Assembly: GCF_907165205.1 (NCBI RefSeq)
Contig: NC_058195.1
Location: 12,772,001 to 12,836,000 of the forward strand
Origin: Coccinella septempunctata
Lineage: Eukaryota > Arthropoda > Insecta > Coleoptera > Coccinellidae
Direction of reading: 5' to 3'
Length of the DNA stretch: 64,000 nt
In this document: in pieces, positions 1 to 12,115 of the stretch
Layout of the letters: every line of letters begins with the position of its first letter
Numbering within the stretch: position 1 is the first letter of the stretch
Translations under genes and position numbers: made by a program
The notes under the pieces: generated by a model
What the model saw: the letters and a program-made list of their open reading frames with translations, nothing else
What the model was told of the DNA's origin: nothing
The model's database searches: none

Positions 1-600
1 ATCTATATCTCGTTTTAATTGGATCGGATTTACAGCCTCATTTTATGGGTTTAATCTCTCTTGAACGTATGAATTATTGGATGAATATACGAGTTCACTC
101 CGATCTCAAAACGCCTACGCATAGAAAATGTTGGATGCTATCCTAATTATTTTCCTGGAAATTCTGATTGAAAACAGAAATAAGGAGAAATGTACCTAAG
201 TAATGTGACAGTTGTTAACGGAAAAGTCAGTGAGTGGTTTTATAATTTGCATAATGCATGAGATTTAGGAAGTTGCGTAATCTGGTACCTACTTCTTTCC
301 GAGATGTATTCTAGTAATAATTGTAGCTGACGGTAAATGAAGATACAAAGTGAATTTTTTATGAGGCATAGATCATAGTTACAGATAAAATCCTGTGCTG
401 GTCGGCTCTAAAGGTCTAGGCAAAAAATTTTCTTATCATTTCAGAGCGTAGGATCCACCAGCCTTGTATACGATTAGAAATCAACACTCTAGAGTGGATA
501 AGTGTATTTTACATATGATTTTTCCGAAAAATTCAAAAATCTACACACCATTTAGAAAGAGTTGTGAGCTTCTACATTAATACCTATTGTAATTCAATGT
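1..600. other. No gene recognised
   Basis: AT-rich sequence without a convincing reading frame, splice pattern or repeat end. The last part grades into the F3 repeat that follows. Confidence 0.5.
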
Positions 601-1075
601 AAAGAGCTCAAATTTTAATACTGATCAACCTGTCCGTTAAGAAGCTCATAAATTGAAAATTTTTCTTTTCATGAAACATTTTTGAGGAAAATCTAAGATT
701 TAGATAACTAAATTTTTTCTGGGATTTTTCATGAAAAAATTGCAAGATATAAAAGAATTTTTCAGTTGAAAGGGCTTTCTAACGGTTTATCCATTTTCAA
801 GGAATTTAAATTCCTTGTGGCGTAGTGAAAATAGTCTTAAGGAGACTCTACCACCAATATGGGCAGAACTATGAAATTTCGCATATCACAACACTCCTGT
901 GTACCAAATTCAGTGATTTTCCTTATGACCGGACTCTGAGATAAAAAGAAAAGACTATTTTTAGATGCCCCCTCTTTCAGAGTTACATCCTCCTGACAAA
1001 AATCAAATCATAAATAGGGGTTTCCTTATTTTGTCTCGAGAATCTGTAACCAACTTTTATTGCATTAATTCATGT
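601..1075 (+). repeat. F3 repeat, copy 1 (right part)
   Basis: This stretch matches 61640-62490 in the same orientation. Shared blocks include the run around CATGAAACATTTTTGAG, the block CTTATGACCGGACTCTGA near 925 and the closing block AATCTGTAACCAAC...TTGCATTAATT. The other copy ends in CACACCCTGTA, which is missing here because an F1 element begins at 1079 exactly where that end would be. No coding capacity is seen. The left boundary is uncertain. Confidence 0.6.
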
Positions 1076-1078
1076 ATA

Positions 1079-1237
1079 CAGGGTGAGTCTTTGACTCGTA
1101 CAATTATTTCAACAGTAGATTCTTGAGGTCAAAAGAAACACTTTTTTCCTATACCAATTATTCCGAATGGGCTTGAAAAACCATGAAAAATTATTTTTAG
1201 TTCTATCCCACAAACAGTTTCATAGAATGAAATATAA
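1079..1237 (+). mobile_element. F1 element copy a, left part (interrupted by mariner)
   Basis: Starts CAGGGTGAGTCTTTGACTCG after a TA and follows the F1 consensus through the left terminal repeat to about 1237. The mariner copy at 1238-2693 interrupts it, and F1 sequence resumes at 2694. F1 elements are non-coding, about 670-730 bp long, with ~100-bp terminal inverted repeats and TA target duplications. That suggests mobilisation by a Tc1/mariner-superfamily transposase. Confidence 0.8.
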
Positions 1238-1311
1238 CATGCTAAGTCTACTATAGAACCAAACAAAATTTCAATTTCAAAATATTTTATTATTCAACAA
1301 ATTATCCACTA

Positions 1312-1505
1312 AAGCCCGTTTGCAACGGCCGAGAATTCTCTGGAGAATTTACTCGAAAATTCATGCGCCGTGAATTATATACCGTTGCATACGCACTTTC
1401 GGTAGAATTCTCTGTTCAGTTGCATACAAAATAATCTCTGCCGTTTTCTTGCTAGAATTTTGTAGAGAATTCTCCAGAGAATTCTCGGCTGTTGCAAACG
1501 GGCTT
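1312..1505. mobile_element. 194-bp palindromic MITE inside mariner
   Basis: Begins AAGCCCGTTTGCAACGGCCG and ends with the near-exact inverted complement, CGGCTGTTGCAAACGGGCTT. It is flanked by TA on both sides (1310-1311 and 1506-1507). Inner arms contain GAGAATTCTC on both sides. The other two mariner copies lack it at the matching position, which proves insertion. There is no coding capacity. Confidence 0.88.
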
Positions 1506-1507
1506 TA

Positions 1508-2534
1508 ATTGGATTTATTACAGCGAACCTGCAACGTCTCTAGATCTTTCAAAAAAATGTTTCTTCTTGCTCTGCAAACCAGACCTCCACAGCTTTTATT
1601 ACCTCCTCGTTAGAAGAAAATTTACGACCTTTTTAACTTTTTTCTAGTTGAGGAAAGAGATGATAGTCGGATGGAGCCAAATCTGGTGTATAAGGGGGTG
1701 TTCTAGTAATTCCAACCCCAAATCACGAATTTTTTGAATGGCAACATGAGATTTGTGTGCAGGGGCGTTGTCCTGCAGAAACAAAACACCTTTGGATAGC
1801 TTTCCGCGTCTTTTCCCTTTAATTTTTTCCCGTAGAGTGGTCATTAATGTCGAACAGTAATCTTTGGTTATTGTTCTACCCTTATCCAAAAAATCAATCA
1901 TGATTAATCCATGGCAATCCCAAAATTCAATAACTTTTCCAGCAGATTTTTGGACACGAAACATCTTAGGTCTTGGAGAACCAGAGTGTCGCCATTCCAT
2001 TGATCGTGGCTTTGTTTCTGGATCGTAGAAATGTTCCCAAGTCTCATCCATAGTAACAATTCGGTTTAAGAAGTCTACATCGTTTTCAAATCGAGCACAG
2101 ATCGAACGCGATGCTTCTACCCTTGCACGCTTTTGGTCAACTTTCAAACATTTGGGGATCCATTTTGCAGCAATTTTTCTCATGTCCAAATTGACGTGAA
2201 CTATATGATGAACGCGTTCGTATGAAATATTCAGTGCTTCAGATATCCGTTTTAGCCCAATGTGGTCTGATAAAATCATGTCATGAACTGCATCGATATT
2301 TTCGGTGACTGACACAGAAACTGGCCTTCCCGATCGGTCGTCATCTTCAATGAAAAATTTACCTCATTTGAAGCTTGCAGTCCAATTTTTCACGGTCGCA
2401 TACGAAGTACATTGATCACCAAAGGTATTAAGCATATCTTCGTAAATCTGCTTACCACTTAACCCTTTTAAATAAAGGTACTTGATGATGGCTCGATACT
2501 CCAATTTTTCGATTTTCCCAATTTCGGTGGACAT
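1508..2534 (-). pseudogene. Mariner transposase pseudogene (copy 1)
   Basis: The initiator is the ATG at 2534, and the product would be a mariner DD34D transposase that cuts and pastes the element at TA sites. The longest open stretch (minus, 2315-1644) shows the first catalytic block VTMDETW and, nearer the C-terminus, FLQDNAPAHKSH with the second Asp. A frameshift disrupts the following SPDLAPSDYH block, so the third Asp is lost. The N-terminal helix-turn-helix part (2534-2316) lies in a different frame. The family length is about 345 aa. It is certainly inactive as it stands. Confidence 0.85.
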
Positions 2535-2693
2535 CTTCTTTTTTTTAATTTATTGCGTAATTCTAGTTTACTTTTTTGAGCTCAAACTTCACACTGACAC
2601 TTCTAATGAGGTATTGTTCGTTGCTATGGTAACCCAATATATTTTTTTATGCATGGAACTGGTCTAGGCTAACTAGATATCAATATATCCTCG

Positions 2694-2850
2694 TAGTTTT
2701 TTTTACTTGATTAATATTTTTCGGACACAAGATATGACCCACGTCTCCCAGCTTTCTTGTTTCTAATGACCATTACACACCATAAAAATACCGGCAACGA
2801 AAATGAAAACGTCAGAAAGATCCCATTTTTGACTCCCTTCATCTCACCAG
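2694..2850 (+). mobile_element. F1 copy a, right part (truncated)
   Basis: Continues the F1 sequence interrupted at 1237: the block around GGACACAAGATATGACCCACGTCTCCCAG and the ACCATAAAAATACC block match intact F1 copies. Similarity fades after about 2850, so the F1 right terminal repeat is missing. Confidence 0.7.
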
Positions 2851-3849
2851 GCATGCATATTCGACCTTATGTTTTTTCGAGAATTATTAATGTTTTCCGG
2901 CAAGGAATCACCTGTTTATACATCTTTATTAAGGGTGAAACTGTTGAAATATTAATGGAGAAAAATTTCCATTGAAATTTCACCAAAAATATGTTCATGT
3001 CCTTTAATGAGTCCTGAAACCAATCCCTTTATTTGACTTACCTTATATAGGAACCCTTTATTGCATCAATCTGTTCTCAGCTACCAAAGTGGACAGTTGC
3101 TCCAAATCATTCTCCTCGTAATTGATTAATATTTATATATTCACCTTACCTTTACCTCCACACAGCGTGGAGAATGTTTGATGAGCACTTGGAAGTGAAA
3201 ATATGTACGTAATTTTTAATGTCTGCCGTATGACATTGCCGAGATCCATGTGGGCTTGTATGATACTCCTAACTGTGAAAGATTGAATTAACCGTTCAGC
3301 GAAAAATATTACCGAGATAGTATTGAGAAGAAAAAACGTCTACAAGGAATGCATTAGGATGGTATTGAGATTAGCCTCATGCGATGGATTGTCTAGGTTG
3401 CGAATTTTTCCAATGTGGATGCGATGTTAGGAAATGGATTCCATGTGTCTTCGATGAAGCGTGATTATTATATGTCTTTATGGAAATCTCGGCTCTTATT
3501 ACATCTCTAGAAGATTATTTGAGAAGCGGCTTATCTGCAATTGTTAATTATAGACTGATGTCATTTGGAATCACGCAAACATACGTTATGTTGAAGAAAG
3601 CTACAGGTTTCGATAAGTAATAATAGGTAGAAACCAACGCAGTTTTTCATGTATGATTTGGGAGTTTGTCATGCACCTACTAAGGGGAGTGGAGGGTAGT
3701 TTTTTCGAATAGCAACCCCAACTTTTTGCGGAAGGTGATTTGGTGATACATGAGACTTTTCATCAACCTCTTTCATTAGATGGTGAAATGGTTGAACTTA
3801 TTGAGTTCGAATTTTTACCTGTTTTTCGAAAATGAAGATAAGTTTTTTC
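2851..3849. other. No gene recognised
   Basis: AT-rich, with only short reading frames and no splice or domain evidence. Nothing identified. Confidence 0.5.
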
Positions 3850-4540
3850 ATTCGTTAATAACTATTTGTAACACCAAAATTTTCGCTTGTAGCTCAAGAA
3901 TAATGATAGAAAATCACAGTATTACGCCAAACGGGCATCCAAAAATAAAATTTAGTTGGAGAGACCATCGTTAGTATCTATTTGTAACACAAAAATTTTT
4001 GTTCGTAACCTAACATTTAATGGGGTAATAATACCCCAAAAATGCGAAGTTAACACCGACATTTTGAAAATGCTGTATTTTTCTTTTGCTTCCATTAGTA
4101 GGCAATTCGTAAGAACCATTTATAACACAAAATACCTATTTTATTTGTACCCTAAACTTGGGAAAATGTACCTCAAAATTCGAAGATAATCTCATTCTCA
4201 AAAATTCTATATTTATGTTTTGCATTCAATAGTACTTCGTTAGTAACTATTTATGGGACATAATTTTTTTTAAGCCTACCACTAATGGAAAAATTGCACC
4301 CAGAAATTGTGAAGAGTAGTAGTAGTACAATTAGTATGGAAACTTAAACTGTTACTAGATGTTAGACAATTTTTCATTAGTAACCCTATCTGTAGTGGAC
4401 AAAGTAGTACCCCTGAAGTGAAAAATTGGCACATAGGTACACATTCTGAAAAAATCTGAATTACTTTATTGCTTCCGTGAAATACTTTATATGTAACTAC
4501 ATATTTGTGACAAAAATTTTTTGTTTTGTTGCTCCGAGTA
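3850..4540 (+). repeat. Diverged ~130-bp tandem repeat
   Basis: A motif close to CGTTAGTAACTATTTGTAACAC recurs near 3853, 3969, 4108, 4237, 4378 and 4491. Spacing is about 110-140 bp. Each motif is preceded by a T-rich stretch ending in TTTTGCTTCC or similar and followed by an A/T run. Six decayed units are visible. Short open frames here are by-products. Confidence 0.6.
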
Positions 4541-4765
4541 TCTTTGTATTTTTATCGACTCATATTCCACATCCAATTTATATCGACTAATATATCAGTA
4601 TCTACTTTATTTTCAAGATGAGAGTTTTGAGATCATTGAAACATGTACATGTACATCACAAGAGTGATTTATGTTTTTGAAATGTTATCGAAACTATGGT
4701 TTTTCATAGGGTAGTAATTGAAGAAATATGAAAGAAACATGGTGTATAAAGTCACTGTGTATATA

Positions 4766-5491
4766 CAGGGTGAGTCTTTGACTCGTACAAATATTTAAAC
4801 AGTAGATTCTTGAGGTCAAAAGAAACACTTCTTTCCCTTACTATTTTTTTCGAATCGACTTGGTTTGAAAGATACAGCCTGTTGAAAAAGCATGAAAAAT
4901 TTGTATTTTTATCTCACGAACGATTTTATCGAATGAAATGAGTTTTGGAATATAGTTTTTCATTCATTTGATGATCCTTGTGTTCGAGAGAACACAAGAT
5001 ATCACCCACGTCTTCCAGTTTTCTCATTATGAATATTACGTACCAAAAAAATACCAAAAATTCAAAGAACCCAACTCTGGAACCTAAGTTAGACGCTATC
5101 TAATGAATATTCGAACGTTGTGTAAAATAAAAGTATTCTTCATATTTTCTCGTATAATGCGCCGTTTTCGAGTAATTTGATGGTCAAAGATTGAAAAGTA
5201 TCTGTGAAATTTCAAAAATTGGGAACTTTGGCTAAATACAACTCTGTTTTAAAGATCCACAGATGTGTAGTGTCGCAGATTTAGCCAGTTATTCTGAAGG
5301 TTATTTTATTTTTCCAGGGGTGGTACAGAGAATTTTGTTTCTGCGCGGGTAGTATAGCTCATTATGAAAACTTAAAATGTCTATATCTTTTCATCAGGGC
5401 CGAATAGGAATAAATAGTATAGGAAAAATTGTTTCTTTTGACCTCAAGAATCTACTATTGAAATATTTGTACGAGTCAAAGACCCACCCTG
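4766..5491 (+). mobile_element. F1 element copy b (full length, 726 bp)
   Basis: Complete copy running from CAGGGTGAGTCTTTGACTCG to its inverted counterpart ending GACCCACCCTG, flanked by TA (4764-4765 and 5492-5493). The terminal inverted repeats are about 100 bp, and the GAGTCTTTGACTC core is itself a palindrome. No reading frame of note, so it is non-autonomous. This copy is a good reference for the family. Confidence 0.88.
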
Positions 5492-5493
5492 TA

Positions 5494-8400
5494 TATTTTT
5501 GTAATTAATCATTTTCAACCCTACGAAAAATGTGTGTTATCAAAAAATTTTTTTCAATAAGAGCAAACTCCCATTTTTTTGGCAGCAGTTTCAAGTGACT
5601 ATAATTTTTTTTTTTAACATTTTATCTCCGAACCTTTTCTTCAGATGACAATAAAATATTGCATGAACCTTGAAAACAATATTTGAGAGTCAATCACCAA
5701 TTTCTATCTGCATTTTTCAATACGAAGCTATATAGAAAGATAGGTAAGACACCACCCAAAATCTCAAAGCAAATATCATAAAATTGTGAACAGATGGTTC
5801 ATCCATCTGGTCATTTAGTAGAAAACCATCACTGAGATTGGATTACGATCACCACGCTACACTGATGATAGAATAATAATACCGAAACCGGTCTGTAGTT
5901 ACAATTCAGGATTCAGATTATGACCATATAAGAAAGGATAATTCTTTGTTTTCATTGTTCGCACATGTAAATTAAAATCTCCGACACTCATACACACTTC
6001 GAAATGTTATATTTTTAAAACTACTGGATTGATCCGATTAATAAATTTCTCAAATAGACGTGGGCATATCTTGTATAAGATACTTAAGGATTCCATTTTC
6101 TAATACCTGTGACCTATTCATCAATGGCAAAAAAGTCCTTTTCATCTGATTATATACACGCTGAATGGCTGTGACACTTCCTTGAAATTCGCAAATCCGT
6201 ATAACTCCTTCTATTGTATTCAGAATTAGTATTGACTAGAATTGGAATTACATCGAGAACAGTTAGGGCTTGTATCGGGTCCTGTGAAATCCGGTTGACC
6301 TCCTTCGTGATTTTTGAGCAATAAGAATCGCAAAAATAATGGTATAGGTTATTGTTCTATCCATGTCGAAGATATGATTTATTTTTGCTTTGAATTATTG
6401 ATTTTGAAGGCGCATGAGGCATTTGACGAGTGAAAGGATAGTCGTTATTATATTGATAATCAAGAACTAACAACAAACAAGATTTTACTATCAATTAACA
6501 TATAATAATTGACCGTTTATGAATGATTTAATTAGTCAAAATTATGCCAAAAGGTTATTCTCCTAGTTCTATAGACGCTAAACGAATTTGTATCAATAAT
6601 ATTCAGTATTGTATCAATAATATCATAAACAAATAACTATGAATAGAGTTTTTACTGTTAGTGACAAAAATGATGTCTGAAAACTTAGGGTTATCAGAAA
6701 TGCAAGAGATGAAACATGAGCAGTGAAAATTTGATAACAGTCTCTCCATTGAGAGGCAACTAGTAAATAATGTTTATCGTTGCATAAAATATTTAATTGA
6801 AATGAGTGTCTATTTACTCGGTGGTGAATTTCACGTAAGGAACTTTTTTGCAAGGTGAGCCATCTACACATTGAACATTCACTAACACTGTCAAATTATG
6901 AAGAACTACTAGATACTAGATACTATTTACTCAAATAGTAACGCAAACAATTCATATCTTCGGTATTAACTACGTTATAGGAAAATACTCGAACAGGTCA
7001 ATTTTTATTTCAAATTTAGTTAATTTTCATGTAAAATTGAGAAGTTTACCATGTACCCTTATAGGGGGTGAAGAGTAGGTAGCCATTTACACTTTGTGCA
7101 CATTATAGGTATACTGGGTTGAAATTTAAATTCGAATTTTTCCTTTCTTTAAGTATCTTGAGATCAATGATACCTATACACTCTAGGAATTATTGATCTT
7201 TTTGGGATCATTGATATTTTACAATACAGTGTTTCAGATATGGCTTTAGGATCTCCGATTAATAAAACAGGATAAATATCTCAAATTTATATGTGTGTTA
7301 TGAACTTTGTATTCGAGTGGCACTTGAAAAACTTTCTGTGCATGAGAATAACCTGAAACTTGAACTACTGTTTACCACAAATGAAGTACTCGAAGAGCTT
7401 GCTTCCTACCACAAAAGCACTATAACTTGCCTAATTCAATACCACATAGCACTTCTAGTGCTACGCACCTCAGTTGGTATAGGAATTATTATTACAAGGC
7501 ACGTAAAAATTATGTGAAAGATGTGTATTACGCAGAGGATTTGAAAAGTCCATATTGTATATTATCTAGTTTCTACCGTTGGTTTAGGTGAGGAAGGGTC
7601 ACAATATATTATCTTTATTTCAATATCGTATAGTATTGAAAGAACATGAGCAAACCCTTTTTTCCTAAGGGACATCGTTTTTGGCTCGATGTGTTTTGGA
7701 CACCCTGTATAGGGGGGCCTTTCTAGGCCACTCTGCAATTGGAAATATTTCGCCTATCAACTTTTTCTGAATAAACCAAAGATGAAAATTATCTCTGGGA
7801 TTTGGTATCGAATCACATTTATTCCTAGCTTCTTTTTTTCCTCTAGGGAGGTCCATTGGGTTTCAATTCTTCAAACCACTCCTCGGTACGAATAGAAAAA
7901 AGCCTAATTTAATTCGTTCCTCTTTAATTAAGACATCAATCGGAATGCAATGATAGGAGGGACTTGGACCACCCCTCACTCAAACCTGTTATGTTGCAGC
8001 GAGTACAACCCTTGTGGGGTGAAAGGGTGTGATTTATAGGGCTTAACTATGATACTGTGCCTTTTGTGGGTTATTCCCTGATGTACCGATCCGATACATA
8101 GAAATGAACTAACTCGTGTCATCTTAGGTATCGGAGAAGAAATAAAAGAAATCGCTCTAGAAATCAAAATGGATTGGAAAGTAATGACATAGGCTTATCT
8201 CAAATAATCAGTAGGTACTACCTTTCTGAAGAGAATCAATTTCGTGGATTTTGTTCAACAAGTACCTATGTTGTTTTTCTAAAAATCTTCAAAATTATTG
8301 AAGGAATCTATGAAACTTTTGTAGGTAACTAAGAAACTTATGATATTATGGTTTTTTGTGTGTCTGAAACAGTTGTTAATTTACTGAGAAATTTTGGGAA

Positions 8401-8922
8401 AACTTTTGAAATAGACTTTCTTCAAAAACTTCGTGAATTGGTAGATTTCACACTCGAATTACATTCATTTCAAGGGTTTATCTGGCAAAATGCTTCCTTC
8501 AAAGGAATATTGCATTCAAATTCTGTAAACAGCTACTGGAATTAGAGTTCATTACCTTAACCCCCTTTTTTTGTTACTTCAACTTGAGATGTGTATTTGT
8601 CTCTTGTTTAGTGTTATAATTTCATCTTGATTTTTATATCTTCAAATTCAACATTTACTTACATTAACACTCAACGTGGCTTTATGAACAAAGTCATTAA
8701 GTTAGTCTAAATTAATAAAAAAAGATGCTATTGATGACTTTTCCAGTATGAAAAAGAGAGGTGACTAGCTTCAATTTTTTTTGTAAGTTACTATGTTATA
8801 TTTGAACGTTTGTTATCTTGCTACCTTTACCTGATTGATTCTTTCACATGGTATTCCTTTATTTTGCTCCTTTAATATTTGTATTATGTAAATTTTTCTC
8901 TTTTATATTTCTATATTATATA
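5494..8922. other. Long stretch without recognised gene
   Basis: AT-rich DNA with only small, unconvincing open frames. A terminus-like GGACACCCTGTATA occurs at about 7699-7712 and resembles the ends of the TACAGGGTGT-type repeats here, but no matching partner end was found. Nothing else identified. Confidence 0.45.
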
Positions 8923-8923
8923 T

Positions 8924-9446
8924 GAGTATCTTTGACGGTATATACCATTTTTTCTGAATCTCAAAAGCGGTTTTATCGAATGAAATTAATTTAGGAATAT
9001 AGTTTTTCATTTATTTGACAAATCTTTTTCGAACACAAGATATCACCCACGTCTTCCAGTTTTCTCATTATGGCCATTACGTACCATAAAAATAGCAAAA
9101 ATTCGAAAAACCCAACTCTTGAAAATAAGTTGGACACTATCTAATGGACATTTGAACGTTTTGCAAAATAATAGTATTCCTCATATTTTCTCATATAATA
9201 TAATGATCAAAAATTAAAAAATACCTGTGAAATTTGATAAATTGTGTACTTTGGCTGAATACCACTGTGTTTCAAAGATCCACAGATGTGTAGGGTCACA
9301 GATTTAGCTAGTTATTCTGAAGGTAATTTTGTTTTTTCAGGGGTGGCACAGCTCATTATTAAAACTTGAAATGGCTATATACTTTTATCAGAGCCGAATC
9401 GAAAAAAATGGAAAAAAGTGTTTCTTTTGACCTCGCAAGAATATAC
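8924..9446 (+). mobile_element. F1 element copy c (both ends damaged)
   Basis: The internal F1 sequence is clear (the blocks ACACAAGATATCACCCACGT, TTCAAAGATCCACAGATGTG and GGGGTGGCACAGCTCATTAT). The left terminal repeat is reduced to GAGTATCTTTGAC plus fragments. The right one stops after GACCTCGCAAGAATATAC, where another repeat begins. Confidence 0.8.
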
Positions 9447-9730
9447 TTTGTTTTATACATCATGAATACATTTTTATTCATCAAACAATAAACTATGTGT
9501 AGGAGTTTTAGTAGAGGATAGAGTAACCTCAGTAAAAAACCTAGTCTACTCGTGAGTAGTGTAGTGGTGATAAATTTGTTATCAGAATAAGCTTTAAATA
9601 CTGAAGGGCTTCTTTTCCATTCATATAAAAATTTCTTTATCCTCTCTAATCTCGAAATTATATCTAAAACCAAAAAACAGAGCAGAAAACGAGAAAGAAA
9701 AAGTAAATAATACAGCCTTCACCAAACAAA
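9447..9730 (-). repeat. Dispersed ~280-bp repeat with exon-like start
   Basis: On the minus strand this matches 49100-49400 on the plus strand, about 40 kb away. Both copies have a pyrimidine tract and an AG (minus strand here at 9665-9664) followed by ATAT(A/T)ATTTCGA. This copy keeps an open frame of about 70 codons containing KKFLYEWKRSPSVFKAY and a leucine-rich, membrane-like segment LLTSRLGFLLRLLYPLLKLL. The other copy is full of stops. The source could be a transposable element or a decayed host exon. The last ~30 codons of the open frame are F1 sequence. Confidence 0.5.
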
Positions 9731-10827
9731 TTCAAAGACTTTATGATAACTGAAGTAAAAATAATTATTCATAAGCACATAACTTTTTCTTGAATTGCAC
9801 AGTGAAGAATATGCGTGAAAAACCTTCTTTTGCTTCTGCTGAAATCCCTTCAGTAAAGTAATACAATCCAAGAATGTATTGTTCAGAAAATAAAAAATTA
9901 ATTTCGATAAATAATTGTGACCCCTTTTTAAGGAAATAATATTTATTCATCTTATGAACATCTGATGACGACTGAAATAACTATTCGCTATTTAATTAGC
10001 AATTACTTCGATAATGTCTTATTTTCAATACATTATTCATTAAACAGAAGTGCATCAGATTATAATTCTACCCCTAGCTACACATTTACCTGAAATAAAC
10101 ACAACATTATTGCCTTCTTCCTTACTCCTTCATTCCCATTCATGTGGAACTCCCATAATAAACTGTAGCAAATGTTCAGAAATACTTTTGACCGATGAAA
10201 ACCATTATTGACATGACCATGTGGCTATAACTGCCATCTGCAAATAAAAGTCGGCGTTGAACACCCGATGACCATAACTTTGCCACAATTCATTGTAGTT
10301 CTCATCGAAATTCGTCATTATGGGCTGTACATATAAGTCAATTCATCAGAGAGAAATTGATACAAGAGGGGTTGGGGTGTTAGGCATCGCAGATCAAACT
10401 GGAGTGAGTCATTTTGCGATGATTTGATTATACATGGAAATAGAATACGTATTAAAATACCCCTAGTTTGCTATACACGCCGGATGCTTTCATCGAATTT
10501 TCTGCTCAATATTTTTCGTTGGACAGCTCTAGGGGGATGTGCTCACTTTGAGGAAGTTGAAACTGGAATGGTATATCTATTATCTTCATGGAATGAATTT
10601 GTTGGATAGACATATCCATGATTTGAACACACGAAATATTAGCTGAAGGACCTGCTTGGTCGTGGAAACAAGTGCGTTATCATTTTCTCCATGTGTCATG
10701 GGTTTGGGGCGACAATGATAGAGATCATTATTTGATGAACAATTCTTGGTCAAATTCAACTACTGCTGACTGTTAAATGCTATAAGTGCCGAATAAAAAC
10801 AGCTATATAATTGAAATTTTCAGAGTA
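9731..10827. other. No gene recognised
   Basis: No convincing coding frame, splice pair or repeat end was found. Confidence 0.45.
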
Positions 10828-10829
10828 TA

Positions 10830-12113
10830 CGAGGATGTTTTGGTATCTAGTTAGCCTAGATCAGTTCCATATGCATAAAAAAAATATTGCGTTACCAAAG
10901 CAACGAACAATAACTCATTAGAAGTGTCAGTGTGAAATTTGAGGTCAAAAAAGTGAACCAGAGTTACGCAATAAATTAAAAGAAATAAGATGTCCACCGA
11001 AATTGTGAAAATCTAAAAATTGGATTATCGAGCCATCATCATGTACCTCTATTTAAAAGGGTTAAGAGGTAAGCAGATTTACGAAGATATGCTTAATACC
11101 CTTGGTGATCAATGTCTTTCGTATGCGACCGTGAAAAATTGGATTGCAAGCTTCAAAAGAGGTGAATTTTTCACTGAAGATTATGACCGATCGGGAAGGC
11201 CAGTTTCTGTGTCAGTCCCCTAAAATATCGGTACAGTTCATGACATGATTTTATCAGACCGTCGAATTGGGCTAAAACGGATATCTGAAGCACTGAATAT
11301 TTCATACGAACGCGTTCATCATATAGTTCACGTCAATTTAGACATGAGAAAAATTGCTGCAAAATGAATCCCAAATGTTTGAATGTTGACCAAAAGCGTG
11401 CAAGGGTAGAAGCATCGCGTGCGATCTGTGCTCGATTTGAAAACGATGTAGACTTCTTAAACCGAATTTTTACTATGGATGAGACTTGGGTGCATCCAGA
11501 AACAAAGCAACAATCGATGGAATGGCGACACCCTGGTTCTCCAAAACCTAAGAAGTTTCGAGTCCAAAAATCTGCTGGAAAAGTTCTTGCTTTAGTTTTT
11601 TGGGATTGCCATGGAGTAATCATGATTGATTTTTTTGGATAAGAGTAGAACAATAAGCGGAGATTACTATTGGACATTACTGACCACCCTACGGGAAAAT
11701 AGAAAAGAGAAAGGACGCGGAAAGCTATCCAAAAGTGTTTTGTTTTTGCAGGACAACGCCCCTGCACACAAATCTCATGTTGCCATGCAAAAAATTCATG
11801 ATTTAGGGTTTGAATTACTAGAACATCACCCTTATTCACCAGATTTGGCTCCATCCGACTATCATCTCTTTCCTCGACTGAAAAAAAGTTTAAAAGAACG
11901 TAAATTTTCTTCCAACGAGGAGGTTTTAAAAGCTGTGGAGGTCTGGTTTGCAGAGCAAGAAGAAACATTTTTTTAAAAGGTCTAGAGACGTTGCAGGTTC
12001 GCTGTAATAAATGTATCCAATTAAGAGGAGAATATGTTGAGCAACAAAATATTTTAACATTTAAATTTTGTTTGGTTCTATAGTAGGCTAAGAATTTTTC
12101 AATATATCCTCGT
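10830..12113 (+). mobile_element. Mariner element, copy 2 (full length, 1,284 bp)
   Basis: Both ends are present: it starts CGAGGATGTTTTGGTATC and ends CAATATATCCTCG, flanked by TA at 10828-10829 and 12114-12115. Terminal repeats are imperfect over ~30 bp, including the AGCCTA(C/G) block. Internally it aligns over its whole length to the copies at 1238-2693 and 53504-54719. Confidence 0.92.
10990..11976 (+). pseudogene. Mariner transposase pseudogene (copy 2)
   Basis: The product would be a mariner DD34D transposase. The N-terminal helix-turn-helix part is visible around codons 10-75 (GKQIYEDMLNTLGDQ, then TVKNWIASFKRG, then DRSGRPVSV). Catalytic blocks are VTMDETW-like (here FTMDETWV) and FLQDNAPAHKSH, and 34 residues after the second Asp comes SPDLAPSDYH. 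Damage: an early stop in the first dozen codons (AAATCTAAAAATTG), a stop after SVSVP, a stop replacing the Trp of AAKWIP, a small deletion after ETWV and at least one frameshift near 11630. Inactive. Confidence 0.9.
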
Positions 12114-12115
12114 AC

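Larger units (their letters stand above)
1238..2693 (-). mobile_element. Mariner element, copy 1 (one end lost)
   Basis: Minus-strand mariner homologous to the copies at 10830-12113 and 53504-54719. Its high-coordinate end is complete: the terminal CGAGGATATATTGATATC (minus strand) runs up to TA at 2694-2695. At the low end, homology begins only around GCTAAGTCTACTATAG near 1239, so about 25 bp of that TIR and a little F1 flank are deleted. A 194-bp palindromic MITE sits inside it at 1312-1505. Confidence 0.85.

Noticed and set aside
11333..11968. 211-codon minus-strand open frame
   Set aside because: It lies antisense to the mariner transposase (10990-11976), whose DD34D motifs are plain on the plus strand.
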